A DNA stretch of 24,311 nt, from assembly GCA_045592125.1 (NCBI GenBank), contig JAZNUE010000040.1, positions 1 to 24,311 of the forward strand, in the 5' to 3' direction. Of the stretch, positions 7,211-16,244 are shown in pieces. The notes beneath the pieces were generated by a model, which saw only the letters and a list, made by a program, of their open reading frames with translations, was not told the DNA's origin and searched no databases. Position numbers and translations under genes: made by a program. Source of the DNA: HGM04593 sp045592125 (GTDB lineage: Bacteria > Bacteroidota > Bacteroidia > Bacteroidales > Bacteroidaceae). Each line of letters starts with the position of its first letter. Position 1 is the stretch's first letter.

Positions 7211-8569
7211 TCACTCCTTGAAACCAAGGCGGTTAATAATGCCTTTCCACACTCCTCCGTCGGGACCTCCTGCTATTATCCATATGAAGTTCCTTGAATC
7301 GGAAGCAATTGCAAACGGCAGGCTGCTGCCGGCAAGTTCCTTTGGCAAGCGCTGGTAGAAGCTCTCGTTCTCCCTCCACACGATTCCGTTGTCCTTTGAG
7401 ACAAAGAACGAGGAGAAGGCTGCCCTCTCAACGCCGCCGGCCTTTCCGGCACCGCCTAGCGCATAAAGGAAGTTATCGTAGTGCAGCACTGTCACATCCT
7501 TGAGCGCAGGGCAAGGGAACTGGCTGTGCTCGTCGTCGTAGCAAGTCCACTTGCTTTCATTCGAGAGCCTGCACCACACCGAAGGATTTCCCTCTTTTGC
7601 CGCTGTGGGGTAGCCCACGAGCATATAGCGTATTATGTTCCTGTTATGTGCGAGCGGGTATGACGCCTGAGAGACCCCGTAGAGAGGGAAACCTTCGGGA
7701 AGATTTCCTGCGGCCTCGAACGAGAAGCCGTCTGAAGAGCAAAGCAGGCCGCCGTCACCGGCAATCCACAGTTTCTTTTCCTCATCCGAAGCGCCCACAA
7801 TAGCAACCGCCCCTGTTCCTGTTGCCGTCACTTCCCAGTCAATGGCATTGGCCGATGAGTATACATTGCCGCTTGCCACAGCATAGAGCCTGCCATTGTA
7901 GGCCGTGACTGACGCAAGGGCCTCGGCCGGCAGGCCGGCAACACCGCTTGCGCTCCACACTGTATCATTGAGCGCAGTCTTTGAGACCGCCATGTTTCCT
8001 GCAGCGTCCGTACCGAAAAGGCACATCTCATCGCCCAGCCCAGTAGCACGGACGGGCAGGATACCCTCGGGAGCCTGCGACTTCTGCCACACCATCAGCT
8101 CAGGGTCAACCTGATGTACATTCACTGAAATCTCATAGTCTTTATAGCAGAGCGCTCCTGCGGAATATACGCGGAACTTGCGGGGCGCGGTAAAATCAAG
8201 GGAATCGGTCGTGTATATGTTCTCGTACAGCCCGGTACTGTCGACATAGATTGAGGGAATGCCCTCGGCCGACATTGTGATTGTCACTTTTGACACATCG
8301 GTCCCGAAAAGCAGGGAGTCGGCATTGAATATCTTGCCAGCCGCCTGGTCAATGCTGAACGGCACGGTTGCCATTGATATCGTCTTCCTGAGAACCGTGT
8401 CACGGCCATCCGAAGTGAATGCCGGGTACGAAGACCTTATCTCGCCCAGGCGGAAAGACTTTATCATTGCATAGGGAAGCGGTTCTGCTTCTTCCACCTC
8501 GCTGCCGCAGGAAACAGCAGAGAAGACTGAGGCCAGCAGCACAAGATATATTGCCAGATTCTTTTTCAT
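7211..8569 (-). CDS. DUF6242-like lipoprotein of unknown function
   Basis: From the ATG at 8569 the protein has 452 residues. A lipoprotein signal (MKKNLAIYLVLLASVFSAVSC) puts the lipidated cysteine at 21. The N-terminal part (to about 150) looks like a beta-rich immunoglobulin-type domain; from about 155 on there are repeated short units (GRLYAVASGNVYSSANAIDW, KLWIAGDGGLLCSSDGFSF, NFIWIIAGGPDGGVWKG) that suggest a beta-propeller. I recall this architecture as DUF6242 in Bacteroidales, encoded next to porG; no function is known. An upstream Met at 8593 is rejected because it would lie at or before the predicted transcription start. It is the first gene of the porG-uppS-bamA-ompH-murI operon, 3 bp before porG, which suggests a cell-envelope role (inference). 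Confidence 0.75.
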   Translation of the reverse strand: MKKNLAIYLVLLASVFSAVSCGSEVEEAEPLPYAMIKSFRLGEIRSSYPAFTSDGRDTVLRKTISMATVPFSIDQAAGKIFNADSLLFGTDVSKVTITMSAEGIPSIYVDSTGLYENIYTTDSLDFTAPRKFRVYSAGALCYKDYEISVNVHQVDPELMVWQKSQAPEGILPVRATGLGDEMCLFGTDAAGNMAVSKTALNDTVWSASGVAGLPAEALASVTAYNGRLYAVASGNVYSSANAIDWEVTATGTGAVAIVGASDEEKKLWIAGDGGLLCSSDGFSFEAAGNLPEGFPLYGVSQASYPLAHNRNIIRYMLVGYPTAAKEGNPSVWCRLSNESKWTCYDDEHSQFPCPALKDVTVLHYDNFLYALGGAGKAGGVERAAFSSFFVSKDNGIVWRENESFYQRLPKELAGSSLPFAIASDSRNFIWIIAGGPDGGVWKGIINRLGFKE

Positions 8570-8597
8570 AGATTTACAGGTTCTAGTATTCAACCTG

Positions 8598-8605
8598 CAA
8601 AATTA
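8598..8605 (-). promoter_or_regulatory. -7 element TAATTTTG in front of the DUF6242-porG-uppS-bamA operon
   Basis: The minus strand reads TAATTTTGCAGG, an exact match to TAnnTTTG. Transcription would begin near 8591, leaving a leader of about 20 nt before the ATG at 8569. This favours 8569 over 8593 as the start. No good TTTG was found 19-20 nt upstream. Confidence 0.55.
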
Positions 8606-8759
8606 GCAACATTTTTTGGTTTACCCACCTTTTCGCGCGTTATTTATATTATTTTAAAGCTTTGGGGCCGGTTTTTAAAGACAATTTGCAGGGAAACTGG
8701 AGACAAAGGCAAGAAGGAATAGAAAGGCCTGAGGGCCAAAAGGGCTATAAGGCAAGAAG

Positions 8760-8780
8760 AGGCTAAAAGCTTTTCAGCCT
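8760..8780 (-). terminator. Weak hairpin at the end of ribD
   Basis: AGGCT (8760-8764) pairs with AGCCT (8776-8780) around an AAAAGCTTTT palindrome, and the hairpin includes the ribD stop codon. There is only a C/T-rich tail and no clean T-run after it on the minus strand. The rest of 8606-8759 is a purine-rich, short-repeat stretch (GGCAAGAAG occurs twice) with no gene. Confidence 0.3.
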
Positions 8781-9841
8781 TTGCGTTCAAAGACTGCAAC
8801 GACATTGCCGCCACAATACGCTTCCTCAACCTTGACAGCATTGCCCATAAGCGGGGCCGCGACACCGCTGCCCACTACAAGGGAAGGGTCTGTCTCCACC
8901 CGGGCAGAATCCCAAAGGCCGGCGCTGAGGAATGAACCAAGAAGAAGCGCACCGCCCTCAACCAGCAGGCTGCCCACCTTTACCGAATGGAGATACTCCA
9001 GAATCTGCGGAAGGACATCCTGCGAGAAATCAAGCACAACTTGTTCAATATTTTTACCATCAATCATCTTCCTTTTCCTTGATGTAAGCACCACTGTAGG
9101 GGAAGAACCGTCGAACAGCTTAAGGGTTGCCGGCAATGTGCCCTCCCGGTCAATGACCATGCGCAGGGGAGCGCGGCCTGCCCAGTGGCGCACATTAAGG
9201 GAAGGGTCATCAAGCAAGGCAGTGCGCCGCCCCACCAGAATTGCGTCATGCGCCGCACGCAGCCTATGGACCGCAACCTGCGACACCGGAGTTGAGACAC
9301 GCAGCGGCGCGCCGTCCTCTCGAAAGCGGTCGATAAACCCGTCGGAACTCTGCGCCCACTTGAGCGTGACATAAGGGCGACTTTTCTGATGAAAAGCAAA
9401 AAAAGCACCATTCAATCGGCGACTTTCTTCCTCAAGCAGCCCCACCGACACATCTATGCCGGCAGCACGCATCCTCTCAATGCCGCTTCCGTTTACCAGA
9501 GCATTGGAGTCGGTTGCCGCAATCACCACCCGGGAAATCCTGCGGGCAATGATGAGGTCGCAGCAAGGAGGGGTCTTTCCGTAATGGGAGCAGGGTTCAA
9601 GGGTAACATACATGGTAGAACGCTCAAGGAGGTGCACATCGCACTCCTTTACCGAGTTCACAGCATTGACCTCGGCATGCGGCTGCCCTGCCCGTATGTG
9701 GTAGCCCTCGCCTATTATTCTCCCGTCGCAGACAATCACGGCCCCGACCATGGGGTTTGGTGACGTGCTGCCCATGCCGCAGCGGGCAAGCTGCAGGGCA
9801 CGCGCCATAAATGCAGTATCAGTTTGGGAGAACTCTGGCAT
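8774..9841 (-). CDS. ribD: Bifunctional riboflavin biosynthesis deaminase/reductase RibD
   Basis: It carries out the second and third steps of riboflavin synthesis: zinc-dependent deamination of the pyrimidinone formed from GTP, then NADPH-dependent reduction of the ribose chain. The product has 355 residues, normal for the fused form. The N-terminal deaminase shows SPNPMVGAVIV (27-37), HAEVNAV with zinc ligand His55 and Glu57, and EPCSHYGKTPPC with Cys84 and Cys93. The C-terminal reductase begins near 145 (RPYVTLKWAQSSDGFI) and ends with the LLVEGGALLLGSFL block. It has its own promoter (9893-9923) and a 90-bp gap from the gene before it, so it forms a separate transcription unit. No other riboflavin genes are in the window. 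Confidence 0.96.
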   Translation of the reverse strand: MPEFSQTDTAFMARALQLARCGMGSTSPNPMVGAVIVCDGRIIGEGYHIRAGQPHAEVNAVNSVKECDVHLLERSTMYVTLEPCSHYGKTPPCCDLIIARRISRVVIAATDSNALVNGSGIERMRAAGIDVSVGLLEEESRRLNGAFFAFHQKSRPYVTLKWAQSSDGFIDRFREDGAPLRVSTPVSQVAVHRLRAAHDAILVGRRTALLDDPSLNVRHWAGRAPLRMVIDREGTLPATLKLFDGSSPTVVLTSRKRKMIDGKNIEQVVLDFSQDVLPQILEYLHSVKVGSLLVEGGALLLGSFLSAGLWDSARVETDPSLVVGSGVAAPLMGNAVKVEEAYCGGNVVAVFERKG

Positions 9842-9892
9842 AATGTAAGTTATATTTACTTAAAAGACAAACACAGTATCCTGTTTGCTGCA

Positions 9893-9923
9893 CGAAGATA
9901 ATAAAAAGCGCCCAGCAAACAAA
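9893..9923 (-). promoter_or_regulatory. ribD promoter (TTTG-N19-TATCTTCG) inside a terminator
   Basis: On the minus strand TTTG (9920-9923) is followed after exactly 19 nt by TATCTTCG (9893-9900), a one-mismatch TAnnTTTG. This is the Bacteroidota promoter layout. The predicted start near 9886 gives a leader of about 45 nt to the ribD ATG at 9841. The -33 element lies in the loop, and the spacer covers the 3' arm, of the terminator of the phosphoesterase gene. Confidence 0.65.
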
Positions 9924-9950
9924 ACTGTTGCTCATCGAAGAGCAGGGCGC
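9899..9950 (-). terminator. Intrinsic terminator overlapping the 3' end of the phosphoesterase gene
   Basis: On the minus strand GCGCCCTGC (9942-9950) pairs with GCTGGGCGC (9908-9916) with one mismatch, followed by TTTTTAT (9901-9907). The 5' arm lies within the last codons of the phosphoesterase gene and the stop codon falls in the loop. A smaller hairpin (TGCTC/GAGCA) competes inside the loop. Confidence 0.65.
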
Positions 9951-10762
9951 CTCAGGGTAATGACTACAATTTCGCTTGGTACACAGAAACGGACCTTGCG
10001 GCGGGAAGTGCCCACTCCGTTTGTTGTAATTATCGTCGAGCCGCTGCTGGTGCTGTTACGCCCGCGAAGGAAACGGGTCCCGTAACTGCTGTTCTTGACT
10101 GGAGTATAAAGCCCTAGGAGACTCACTTGGCCGCCATGCGTGTGCCCGGAAAGTACGAGGTCTGCTGTTGAGGCAGAACGCTCGGCATAGTCGGGAGTGT
10201 GGCACAGGAGTATTGTAAAGAGGGAATCGGGCACTGTTTCCGAAGGCTGCACAGCAAGGGAATCGTACCTGAAACTGTCATATACGCCGGCAATGAATAT
10301 CGTGTCGCCGCTACGGGCCACGGGAACAGCAGAATCGGCAAGCAGCAGAATGCCTTCCCTTGCCATTGCACGGCCTATAAGCTCCTTATTCCTGCGTTCA
10401 TGGTTGCCAAGCACCGCATATATGCCGTCCCTTGGGACCACAGACGCCAGCGAGGCAAAAAGGCTCTCTATGCTGTCATTATCCGTGACATAATCGCCAC
10501 CGAGCATAAGGATGTCGGGAGATATACCCTTTAGGGCATGCACAAGCCTGCCAAGTCGCCTGGCGGTGAACTTGCTGGGATAATGAAGGTCGGAGACGAA
10601 TGCTACCGTATAGCCGTCGAACTGCCCAGGAAGCTGCTCGCTCTCAACAGAATAGTTCCTTATACGCCCTACCCCGCTAGGCGACAGCGTAGCACAAGAT
10701 GAAATTAGCAGCATTACTGCTGCCAATAACACAGGCCTAAGGTAAGGAGCACGCCGTGTCAT
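9932..10762 (-). CDS. YaeI/YkuE-type metallophosphoesterase, predicted lipoprotein
   Basis: The product has 276 residues. A lipoprotein signal ends at LLISSC (Cys23). The calcineurin-like phosphoesterase motifs appear in order: FVSDLHYP (D-x-H), LGGDYVTD (GGD), LGNHERR (GNHE), CHTPD and SGHTHGGQ (GHxH), giving a complete two-metal site. The closing NGVGTS...FCVPSEIVVITL matches the YkuE/YaeI branch, which includes membrane-associated enzymes acting on lipid-linked phosphates such as UDP-diacylglucosamine. The substrate here is not determined. Lipidation would place it outside the cytoplasm, which argues against the cytosolic LpxH role. Its ATG overlaps the ispF stop (ATGA), indicating translational coupling. 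It is the last gene of the rex operon. Confidence 0.88.
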   Translation of the reverse strand: MTRRAPYLRPVLLAAVMLLISSCATLSPSGVGRIRNYSVESEQLPGQFDGYTVAFVSDLHYPSKFTARRLGRLVHALKGISPDILMLGGDYVTDNDSIESLFASLASVVPRDGIYAVLGNHERRNKELIGRAMAREGILLLADSAVPVARSGDTIFIAGVYDSFRYDSLAVQPSETVPDSLFTILLCHTPDYAERSASTADLVLSGHTHGGQVSLLGLYTPVKNSSYGTRFLRGRNSTSSGSTIITTNGVGTSRRKVRFCVPSEIVVITLRRPALR

Positions 10763-11235
10763 GCCTTCTCAATAAGCACTGCAGCATAGGCCGTTATGCC
10801 CTCCCCTCGCCCTTCGAAACCAAGTTTCTCGGTAGTTGTGGCCTTAATCGAGAGGCAATCGGGGGCAATGCCAAGCACAGCCGCCATAGTCTCCTGCATG
10901 GCCGGGATGTGGGGATTCAGCCTAGGGGCCTGGGCAGCAACCGTGGAATCGATATTGCCTATCCTATAGCCCTTTTCCTTGAGAAGCTCGCCAGTGCGGC
11001 GCAGCAGTATCTTGCTGTCAATGTTCAGGAACTCGTCCGACGTATCGGGGAACTGATAGCCTATGTCACGCAGGTTTGCAGCGCCTAGGAGCGCATCGCA
11101 TATGGCATGGATGAGCACATCGGCGTCGGAGTGCCCTGCAAGGCCAAGCCCGTAAGGGATTTTTACGCCGCCAATCCACAGGTCGCGGTTCTCGGCAAAC
11201 CGGTGGACATCTATTCCAAAGCCTACTCTAATCAT
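10759..11235 (-). CDS. ispF: 2-C-methyl-D-erythritol 2,4-cyclodiphosphate synthase
   Basis: This cytosolic enzyme of the MEP isoprenoid pathway cyclises CDP-methylerythritol phosphate with loss of CMP. From the ATG at 11235 it has 158 residues, the standard length, starting MIRVGFGIDVHRF. The zinc ligands Asp9, His11 and His43 are present (GIDVHRF; HSDADVLIHAICDALLGAA), as is the C-terminal ATTTEKLGFEGRGEGI block. The open frame extends to 11370, but those residues overlap porV and are unlike the family. It lies 13 bp after porV and overlaps the phosphoesterase start by 4 bp. Its product feeds the pathway that supplies UppS, encoded elsewhere in the window. Confidence 0.97.
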   Translation of the reverse strand: MIRVGFGIDVHRFAENRDLWIGGVKIPYGLGLAGHSDADVLIHAICDALLGAANLRDIGYQFPDTSDEFLNIDSKILLRRTGELLKEKGYRIGNIDSTVAAQAPRLNPHIPAMQETMAAVLGIAPDCLSIKATTTEKLGFEGRGEGITAYAAVLIEKA

Positions 11236-11248
11236 ATTGATGAAGGTG

Positions 11249-12448
11249 TTAACGTCTGAAAAGGTCTCGCAGGCCATCCATGTCGAACGAGAGCGAGAAA
11301 CGCAGTGTCTGGTCAAGCGGGTTGCTCTGTGCTGTAGAAATGAGATAGGCAGCGTCGAGCGAGAAGACACTCATGCGGAAGCCGGCGCCAAGAGTAAAGT
11401 ATTTCCTGTTGCCCTTGTACTCATTCTCGTAGTGATATCCGCCGCGCACCGAGAACTGCTGGTTGTAGCAGTACTCAATGCCTACACCGGCATAAATCTC
11501 CTTGAGTTCCTCGCTGAAACCGCCTGGAGCGTCGGCAAAAGACTTGAATATGCCCGAGATGGGAGAGATGTCGTTATAGCCGTTCGACTCGAGCCATGTC
11601 TGATACTCGGAGTAGTATGAGTTATATTGCGCGTCACCGCTCGGGACATCGGCGTATTCTTCGCCCATGAACTGGGAATATGTGGGGCGCGTGGGCACCA
11701 TAAGCTTGTTGGCGTCGGCGCTGATGGCTATCGTATTGTACTCGTCAATGGGGATTAGCAGCGATGCTCCCAGGCGCAGGTTCGTAGGGATGAACTGGTT
11801 GGTAGCGCCGCCGTCATAAGAAATCTTGGTACCGATGTTAGAGGCATTGAGTCCAATGCCTAGCAGGCATTCACGCCCGCCCATCATCAGGTAATTGTTG
11901 TAGTAGAGGGCAATATCGGCAGCAAAGGCGTTGCCGGCCGACATATCCTCCTCGTAGTTATACTGCAGGTCGCTGAGTATGTAGCGCAGCGAGATGGCTG
12001 CCGAGAATGTCTCGGAAAGCATACGCGAATAGGAGACGTCAAGCGCCATCTCATAAGGCTTTATTGTCATCTCGTTCTCCACAAACACCTGGCCAAGCGA
12101 GAAGTATGTGAGCGAGCCGCTCACGGCCGAGTAGTCGCCAATGCGGTAGAATCCGGCAAGGTTCACCAAGTCGATGTCGCTCACAAGCTGGCGCAGCCAT
12201 GGCGTATAGGACATTGACACGCCCGCACGGGCTATGTTAAACGGATATTTCGCCGGGTTCCAGTACTGCGAGTTCACATCGGGCTCAGTAGCCGCGCCTA
12301 CGTCGCCAAGCGCACCGGCGCGAGCGTCGGGAGCAATGGAGAGAGAGGTGACTCCTGTATATATAGGGTTGAACTGCTCCTTCTGCGCAAGCAGCGGGAG
12401 GGCAAGCGCCACGGCAAGCAATGCGGCTAATATTCTAGGTTTCATCAT
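11249..12448 (-). CDS. porV: T9SS outer membrane protein PorV (LptO)
   Basis: The product has 399 residues. A signal peptide (about 1-22, LAVALALPLLAQ) is followed by the diagnostic PorV opening NPIYTGVTSLSIAPDARAGA-LGDVGAA and YWNPAKYPF, a FadL/OMPP1-type 14-strand barrel. In P. gingivalis PorV is the outer-membrane shuttle and partner of the sortase PorU in the attachment complex: it binds cargo C-terminal domains and carries them from the translocon. porU lies directly upstream (48 bp), the pairing expected for these partners. Two adjacent Met codons at the start are equivalent choices. Length, opening motif and context agree. Confidence 0.93.
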   Translation of the reverse strand: MMKPRILAALLAVALALPLLAQKEQFNPIYTGVTSLSIAPDARAGALGDVGAATEPDVNSQYWNPAKYPFNIARAGVSMSYTPWLRQLVSDIDLVNLAGFYRIGDYSAVSGSLTYFSLGQVFVENEMTIKPYEMALDVSYSRMLSETFSAAISLRYILSDLQYNYEEDMSAGNAFAADIALYYNNYLMMGGRECLLGIGLNASNIGTKISYDGGATNQFIPTNLRLGASLLIPIDEYNTIAISADANKLMVPTRPTYSQFMGEEYADVPSGDAQYNSYYSEYQTWLESNGYNDISPISGIFKSFADAPGGFSEELKEIYAGVGIEYCYNQQFSVRGGYHYENEYKGNRKYFTLGAGFRMSVFSLDAAYLISTAQSNPLDQTLRFSLSFDMDGLRDLFRR

Positions 12449-12496
12449 CCTTAATCTATTTTACAGCTATTCAGTATATATTAACTCATGGACAGG

Positions 12497-15400
12497 CTAT
12501 TTATTGCCTATCACTACTATTTTAATTGTACGGGTAACAGTCTCCGAGCTGCCGGAGGCCAGACGGGCGCGCGCCAGGTACACGCCAGCAGGCAGCGGCT
12601 GGCCGCCTTGCCCTGCCCCGTTCCACTCAAGGCGGAAGAGCGTGCCATCGGCCACCTCGGCCGCAGCGCTGCTCCATAGCAGCTGCCCATGGAAACCGAA
12701 TACCTCGACTGTAACCTTAAGCACGCTCTGCGGACGGTCATGCGTCAGTTCAAAGAATGACGGGGAACCAGAGACAACCGGCGACGGATTTACCCTAAGC
12801 TGCACTATGTCGGGCGCCAGCGACGGGTTAACGACAAACGACACCTTCTGGGTAGTGGAGTTGTTATAGAGGTCCCATGCACGCAGGATTAGGGTATGCT
12901 CGCCCTCCTGCAGCTCATTCAGCGGCAGGACAACAGTGCCGCGCCTGTAGTCGCCCACGGCGGGAGTGAACGCATTATTGAGGACGTATGTGTGCTCAGG
13001 AGCATTATCCACTATGGCGACAATATCGTGCCCGATACCGCTGCCCAGGGTATTTATGCCGTTTTCATCGTATATTTCTGCCCACAGGCAAGGAGTAGCG
13101 TTCACCTCGTCGCCATCCTCAAACGAAGGCGTGTTAAGATAGAGGGAGATGTCGGGGCCCTTGCCGTCATTAGCAATATCGCTGGCCGTCCCGCCCACAA
13201 TGAAATCATTATAGCGGCCCTGCGCCATACGCACCTTTGAGGAATCTACGGCAAACAGGTTCAGGGAGCCAGGCTCGTTGCTATAGCCTATGTCCATTGG
13301 TACTGGAAGCGTAATTGAGAAGCGCCCGCCGCTTACAGAGTCGGTACCCGAGAAGAGCGAGCTGTTGAATGCCGTGTACACATGGCTGCCAAGCCCTGTA
13401 TTGTCGCGAGTAGCGACCTCGTTAGCACTGTCAAAGAGAGTTGAGTACAATGTACCCGAGAAGTCGCTGGCCAGCTGGCCGTCGCGCCCGGCTATATGCC
13501 CTTCGACCTTGAGCAGCGCGCCTGCTGCCGCCGAGGATGGCGTGCCTGCCTCAGCGCCATTGAAGCTGTCAATCACAATGCTGTACTCTGGAAGCTTAAG
13601 GCGCAATGCGGGATCGCCCAGCAGCACAAACTGCAGCTTGTTCACGCCAGCATCGGCGCCCGAGGATATCACCTTGCCCTTGGCGCGGCGCACAGCGTCG
13701 CCCACCGCAAGCCTCTCGCCACTCTTCACAGGCAAAAGAAGTTCTTCCATAAAGGCCTTGTTTATAACGGCATTATAGCTCTGGAGCACGGTACGCGTGG
13801 TTGTAAAGAGGCCTATTGCAGCGCCGTAAGGGTTAAGGATTGCGCTCTCGGCCACCGAGTTGTCGCCCATATCGAACGGGCCGATATCGCACGAGGCTGT
13901 CACCCAGAAAGGCATACGCGGAGATTTCACAGCCGCCATGTCGGACGCCTTCCACACCATTTCGTGAGAGAGCAGGTTCGCGCTGCCGTGCCCTGAGTAG
14001 TTAACAATGAGGGCACCCTTCTCAAGGCGGTCATATATCGCCTGTGTAACTGCCGGATAGCGCACACCAGTTGCCGACGGCTCACAAGGGAAACCGTCCC
14101 AATAGATTCTGTCCACAATATACTGCGGGAAATTGCGCTGCATTACGGCAGCAATGCTGTCGGCATCCTTCATGTGCTGGTTGGGCATTGAGTCGTCCCC
14201 GTCGTCGGCCAGCAATGCAACAACATTCTGCCAGCCTCCGGCGTCATTGTTCCCAATATATGAGACCAGCTTGTCTACAACCGCATTCGCCTCGCTCACG
14301 CTCTGCACCGGAAGGCGCCCAATTCCAATATCGGCCTTGTCACGGGTGTGAGAGCCTCCTTCGTTGTCGTCAAGGAAGCCCATATAGTCCTCAAGCACAT
14401 AGGACTGTATAGCGTCAACAGAGTTAAAGGACTCATAGCAGAGAAGATAATCATCCTGCACGCGCCCCGGGAAGGTTATGAGACGGTTGTCGTACCAGGC
14501 ATCGCCCATCAGCAGAAGATACTTGGGCGCGTCTTCGTGCGTTGCGGCGCGGTCATACAGCATTTTCATAAGGCGGCGGTAGGCCGTGACATCAGGAGTG
14601 CCAGACGAGAACTCGTTATATACCTGCTGCGCAGTAACCACCTCCACGGTTATCCCGTCGGCCTGGCGGTGTGCCTCGGCAAGACGCTCTGCCGCAGCAA
14701 TGAACTTGCCGCTTGAAGGCACAATAATAACCATATCGGCCTGCTGCATGCCATGCAGGTTCTGGTTAGGGACCTCGCCAATGACATTCACCGAGGGGAA
14801 CTCCCCTTTCACATCCACGGCAACGAGATTCCCGTCATAGCCTGCAGGGCCGGCAACAACATAGGTGCCGCCATCAAGACTGCCGCTGAGCTGCCTTACC
14901 GACGATGGAACTGAGACGTCCCACACCCTGGTGCTGGCGTTACACCCCTTAATCCTGTAAAGGGCAGTGCCGCCAGGCAAGTTTCCACGGAAGAGTGTCT
15001 GCGAGCCATAAAGTGCAAGCACGCGGGGAAAGGTTATGCTAATATAGTTAAGCGCTCCTGTAACGGTGCTGTTCGTAACATTATGCTGCAGTTCCACCAC
15101 TGGATTATCGGACAGGCCCTCATTTATGGGAAAGCTGCCCGAGACAATCTTCCCCACCTCGCCCGACACGCAGCGCCCTACCGTAAGCGAGCCCAGACTG
15201 GCGCTTCCCAGCCTTACAGACACCGTAGAGCGCTCTATGCCGTTTGTAGCAAACGAAAGGTCAAGGAACGCCTTGCCTTCGGCAACGCCTGCAACCGGGA
15301 ACTTGTAGCTCACCCTGCGGCCTCGTGAGTAGTCATAGCTGTCGACAAGCTCACGTCCATAGGAGCAGAGGCTCCTGGCATCCTTCTCATGCAGCACATA

Positions 15401-16240
15401 GTCGTTGAACACAGTATATTCAACGCCCGAGGAGGGAGTCATCTCCTCAACGGGGAACCCCATGGGCGCCTCATCGCTTTCGGTGAGGAAATAGCAGCCA
15501 TATTCCGAATACACATTCTGCTCGCGCAGGTAACGCCCGGCAGAGTAGGTCCATCTTGTCGTGCCGTTGGCATAGAACAGCACATAGCCGTCCTCGCGCC
15601 ACAGGGGCACCTGGCAAAGGTCATCGGCCAGCCCGCCAATCCCTTTCTCGGGAAGGATGTGGCCGCCATATCCATAGAGGCGCACCTTTGAGGGGTCCTT
15701 GAAACCCATACTCCTGAGTTCCTTGCCAGTTATCTTGTGCACTCCGTTCTCCTTGACAGAAATGCGCACCCACCGGCCTTCTGCAAGCACCGACGCCGCT
15801 GCATAGCGTTCCGCAGCCGCACTGGCGCTGCTCCTTGTCTTGGAAGGAAGCGGTTTCTTATCAACAACCAGCTTATAGGAGTTTATACGGTAGTAGGCAC
15901 CGTCACGCATTACCACTGGCAGGAAGAAGACATCGAGCTGCGGCTGCTTTGCCTGAATGCCTACATAGCACTCAACCGCGGGTTGCGCGGGCAGCGACGC
16001 ATATCTCTCCTTAAGGGAGTATCGCGCTACCTCCTCGGCAGTCATACGCTGGTATTCGGGATACTCAATACGGGCCGAATAGCTGTATGCCTCATGCCCG
16101 GCAGGCAAGTCCAGCACCTTGGTGCATAGCGGCAACAGCGAGTCGCCCCTTGAGCGGGGCCACTCCACATCGGCAAACTGCGCCTTCAGGGAAAGCGGCA
16201 GCAGCAAGCACAGCAGGGCGGCTATATTCCTTATTCTCAT
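12497..16240 (-). CDS. porU: T9SS C-terminal signal peptidase (sortase) PorU
   Basis: PorU is a gingipain-like (C25) cysteine protease on the cell surface that removes the C-terminal domain of T9SS cargo and attaches the cargo to lipopolysaccharide. The 1247-residue product has a signal peptide (1-20, ending LSLKA), a long N-terminal beta-rich part, the catalytic domain, and a C-terminal domain of T9SS type ending LPAGVYLARARL...IKIVVIGNK. The catalytic pair can be placed: His751 in NYSGHGSANLL and Cys784 in TASCDIGPFD. Their spacing of 33 residues equals that of His211 and Cys244 in gingipain RgpB. It lies 4 bp after the FAH-family gene and 48 bp before porV. No residue essential to the family appears to be missing. 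Confidence 0.95.
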   Translation of the reverse strand: MRIRNIAALLCLLLPLSLKAQFADVEWPRSRGDSLLPLCTKVLDLPAGHEAYSYSARIEYPEYQRMTAEEVARYSLKERYASLPAQPAVECYVGIQAKQPQLDVFFLPVVMRDGAYYRINSYKLVVDKKPLPSKTRSSASAAAERYAAASVLAEGRWVRISVKENGVHKITGKELRSMGFKDPSKVRLYGYGGHILPEKGIGGLADDLCQVPLWREDGYVLFYANGTTRWTYSAGRYLREQNVYSEYGCYFLTESDEAPMGFPVEEMTPSSGVEYTVFNDYVLHEKDARSLCSYGRELVDSYDYSRGRRVSYKFPVAGVAEGKAFLDLSFATNGIERSTVSVRLGSASLGSLTVGRCVSGEVGKIVSGSFPINEGLSDNPVVELQHNVTNSTVTGALNYISITFPRVLALYGSQTLFRGNLPGGTALYRIKGCNASTRVWDVSVPSSVRQLSGSLDGGTYVVAGPAGYDGNLVAVDVKGEFPSVNVIGEVPNQNLHGMQQADMVIIVPSSGKFIAAAERLAEAHRQADGITVEVVTAQQVYNEFSSGTPDVTAYRRLMKMLYDRAATHEDAPKYLLLMGDAWYDNRLITFPGRVQDDYLLCYESFNSVDAIQSYVLEDYMGFLDDNEGGSHTRDKADIGIGRLPVQSVSEANAVVDKLVSYIGNNDAGGWQNVVALLADDGDDSMPNQHMKDADSIAAVMQRNFPQYIVDRIYWDGFPCEPSATGVRYPAVTQAIYDRLEKGALIVNYSGHGSANLLSHEMVWKASDMAAVKSPRMPFWVTASCDIGPFDMGDNSVAESAILNPYGAAIGLFTTTRTVLQSYNAVINKAFMEELLLPVKSGERLAVGDAVRRAKGKVISSGADAGVNKLQFVLLGDPALRLKLPEYSIVIDSFNGAEAGTPSSAAAGALLKVEGHIAGRDGQLASDFSGTLYSTLFDSANEVATRDNTGLGSHVYTAFNSSLFSGTDSVSGGRFSITLPVPMDIGYSNEPGSLNLFAVDSSKVRMAQGRYNDFIVGGTASDIANDGKGPDISLYLNTPSFEDGDEVNATPCLWAEIYDENGINTLGSGIGHDIVAIVDNAPEHTYVLNNAFTPAVGDYRRGTVVLPLNELQEGEHTLILRAWDLYNNSTTQKVSFVVNPSLAPDIVQLRVNPSPVVSGSPSFFELTHDRPQSVLKVTVEVFGFHGQLLWSSAAAEVADGTLFRLEWNGAGQGGQPLPAGVYLARARLASGSSETVTRTIKIVVIGNK

Positions 16241-16244
16241 AGCA

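Noticed and set aside
8644..8865. 73-codon leftward ORF across the end of ribD, considered as a frameshifted extension or small membrane protein
   Set aside because: ribD is full length with a proper end, and the ORF begins inside it in another frame with no promoter; the hydrophobic stretch comes from a purine-rich spacer read in reverse.
11236..11370. Longer ispF start with 45 extra residues
   Set aside because: The extension lies over the end of porV and is unlike the family; the ATG at 11235 gives the standard 158-residue enzyme.
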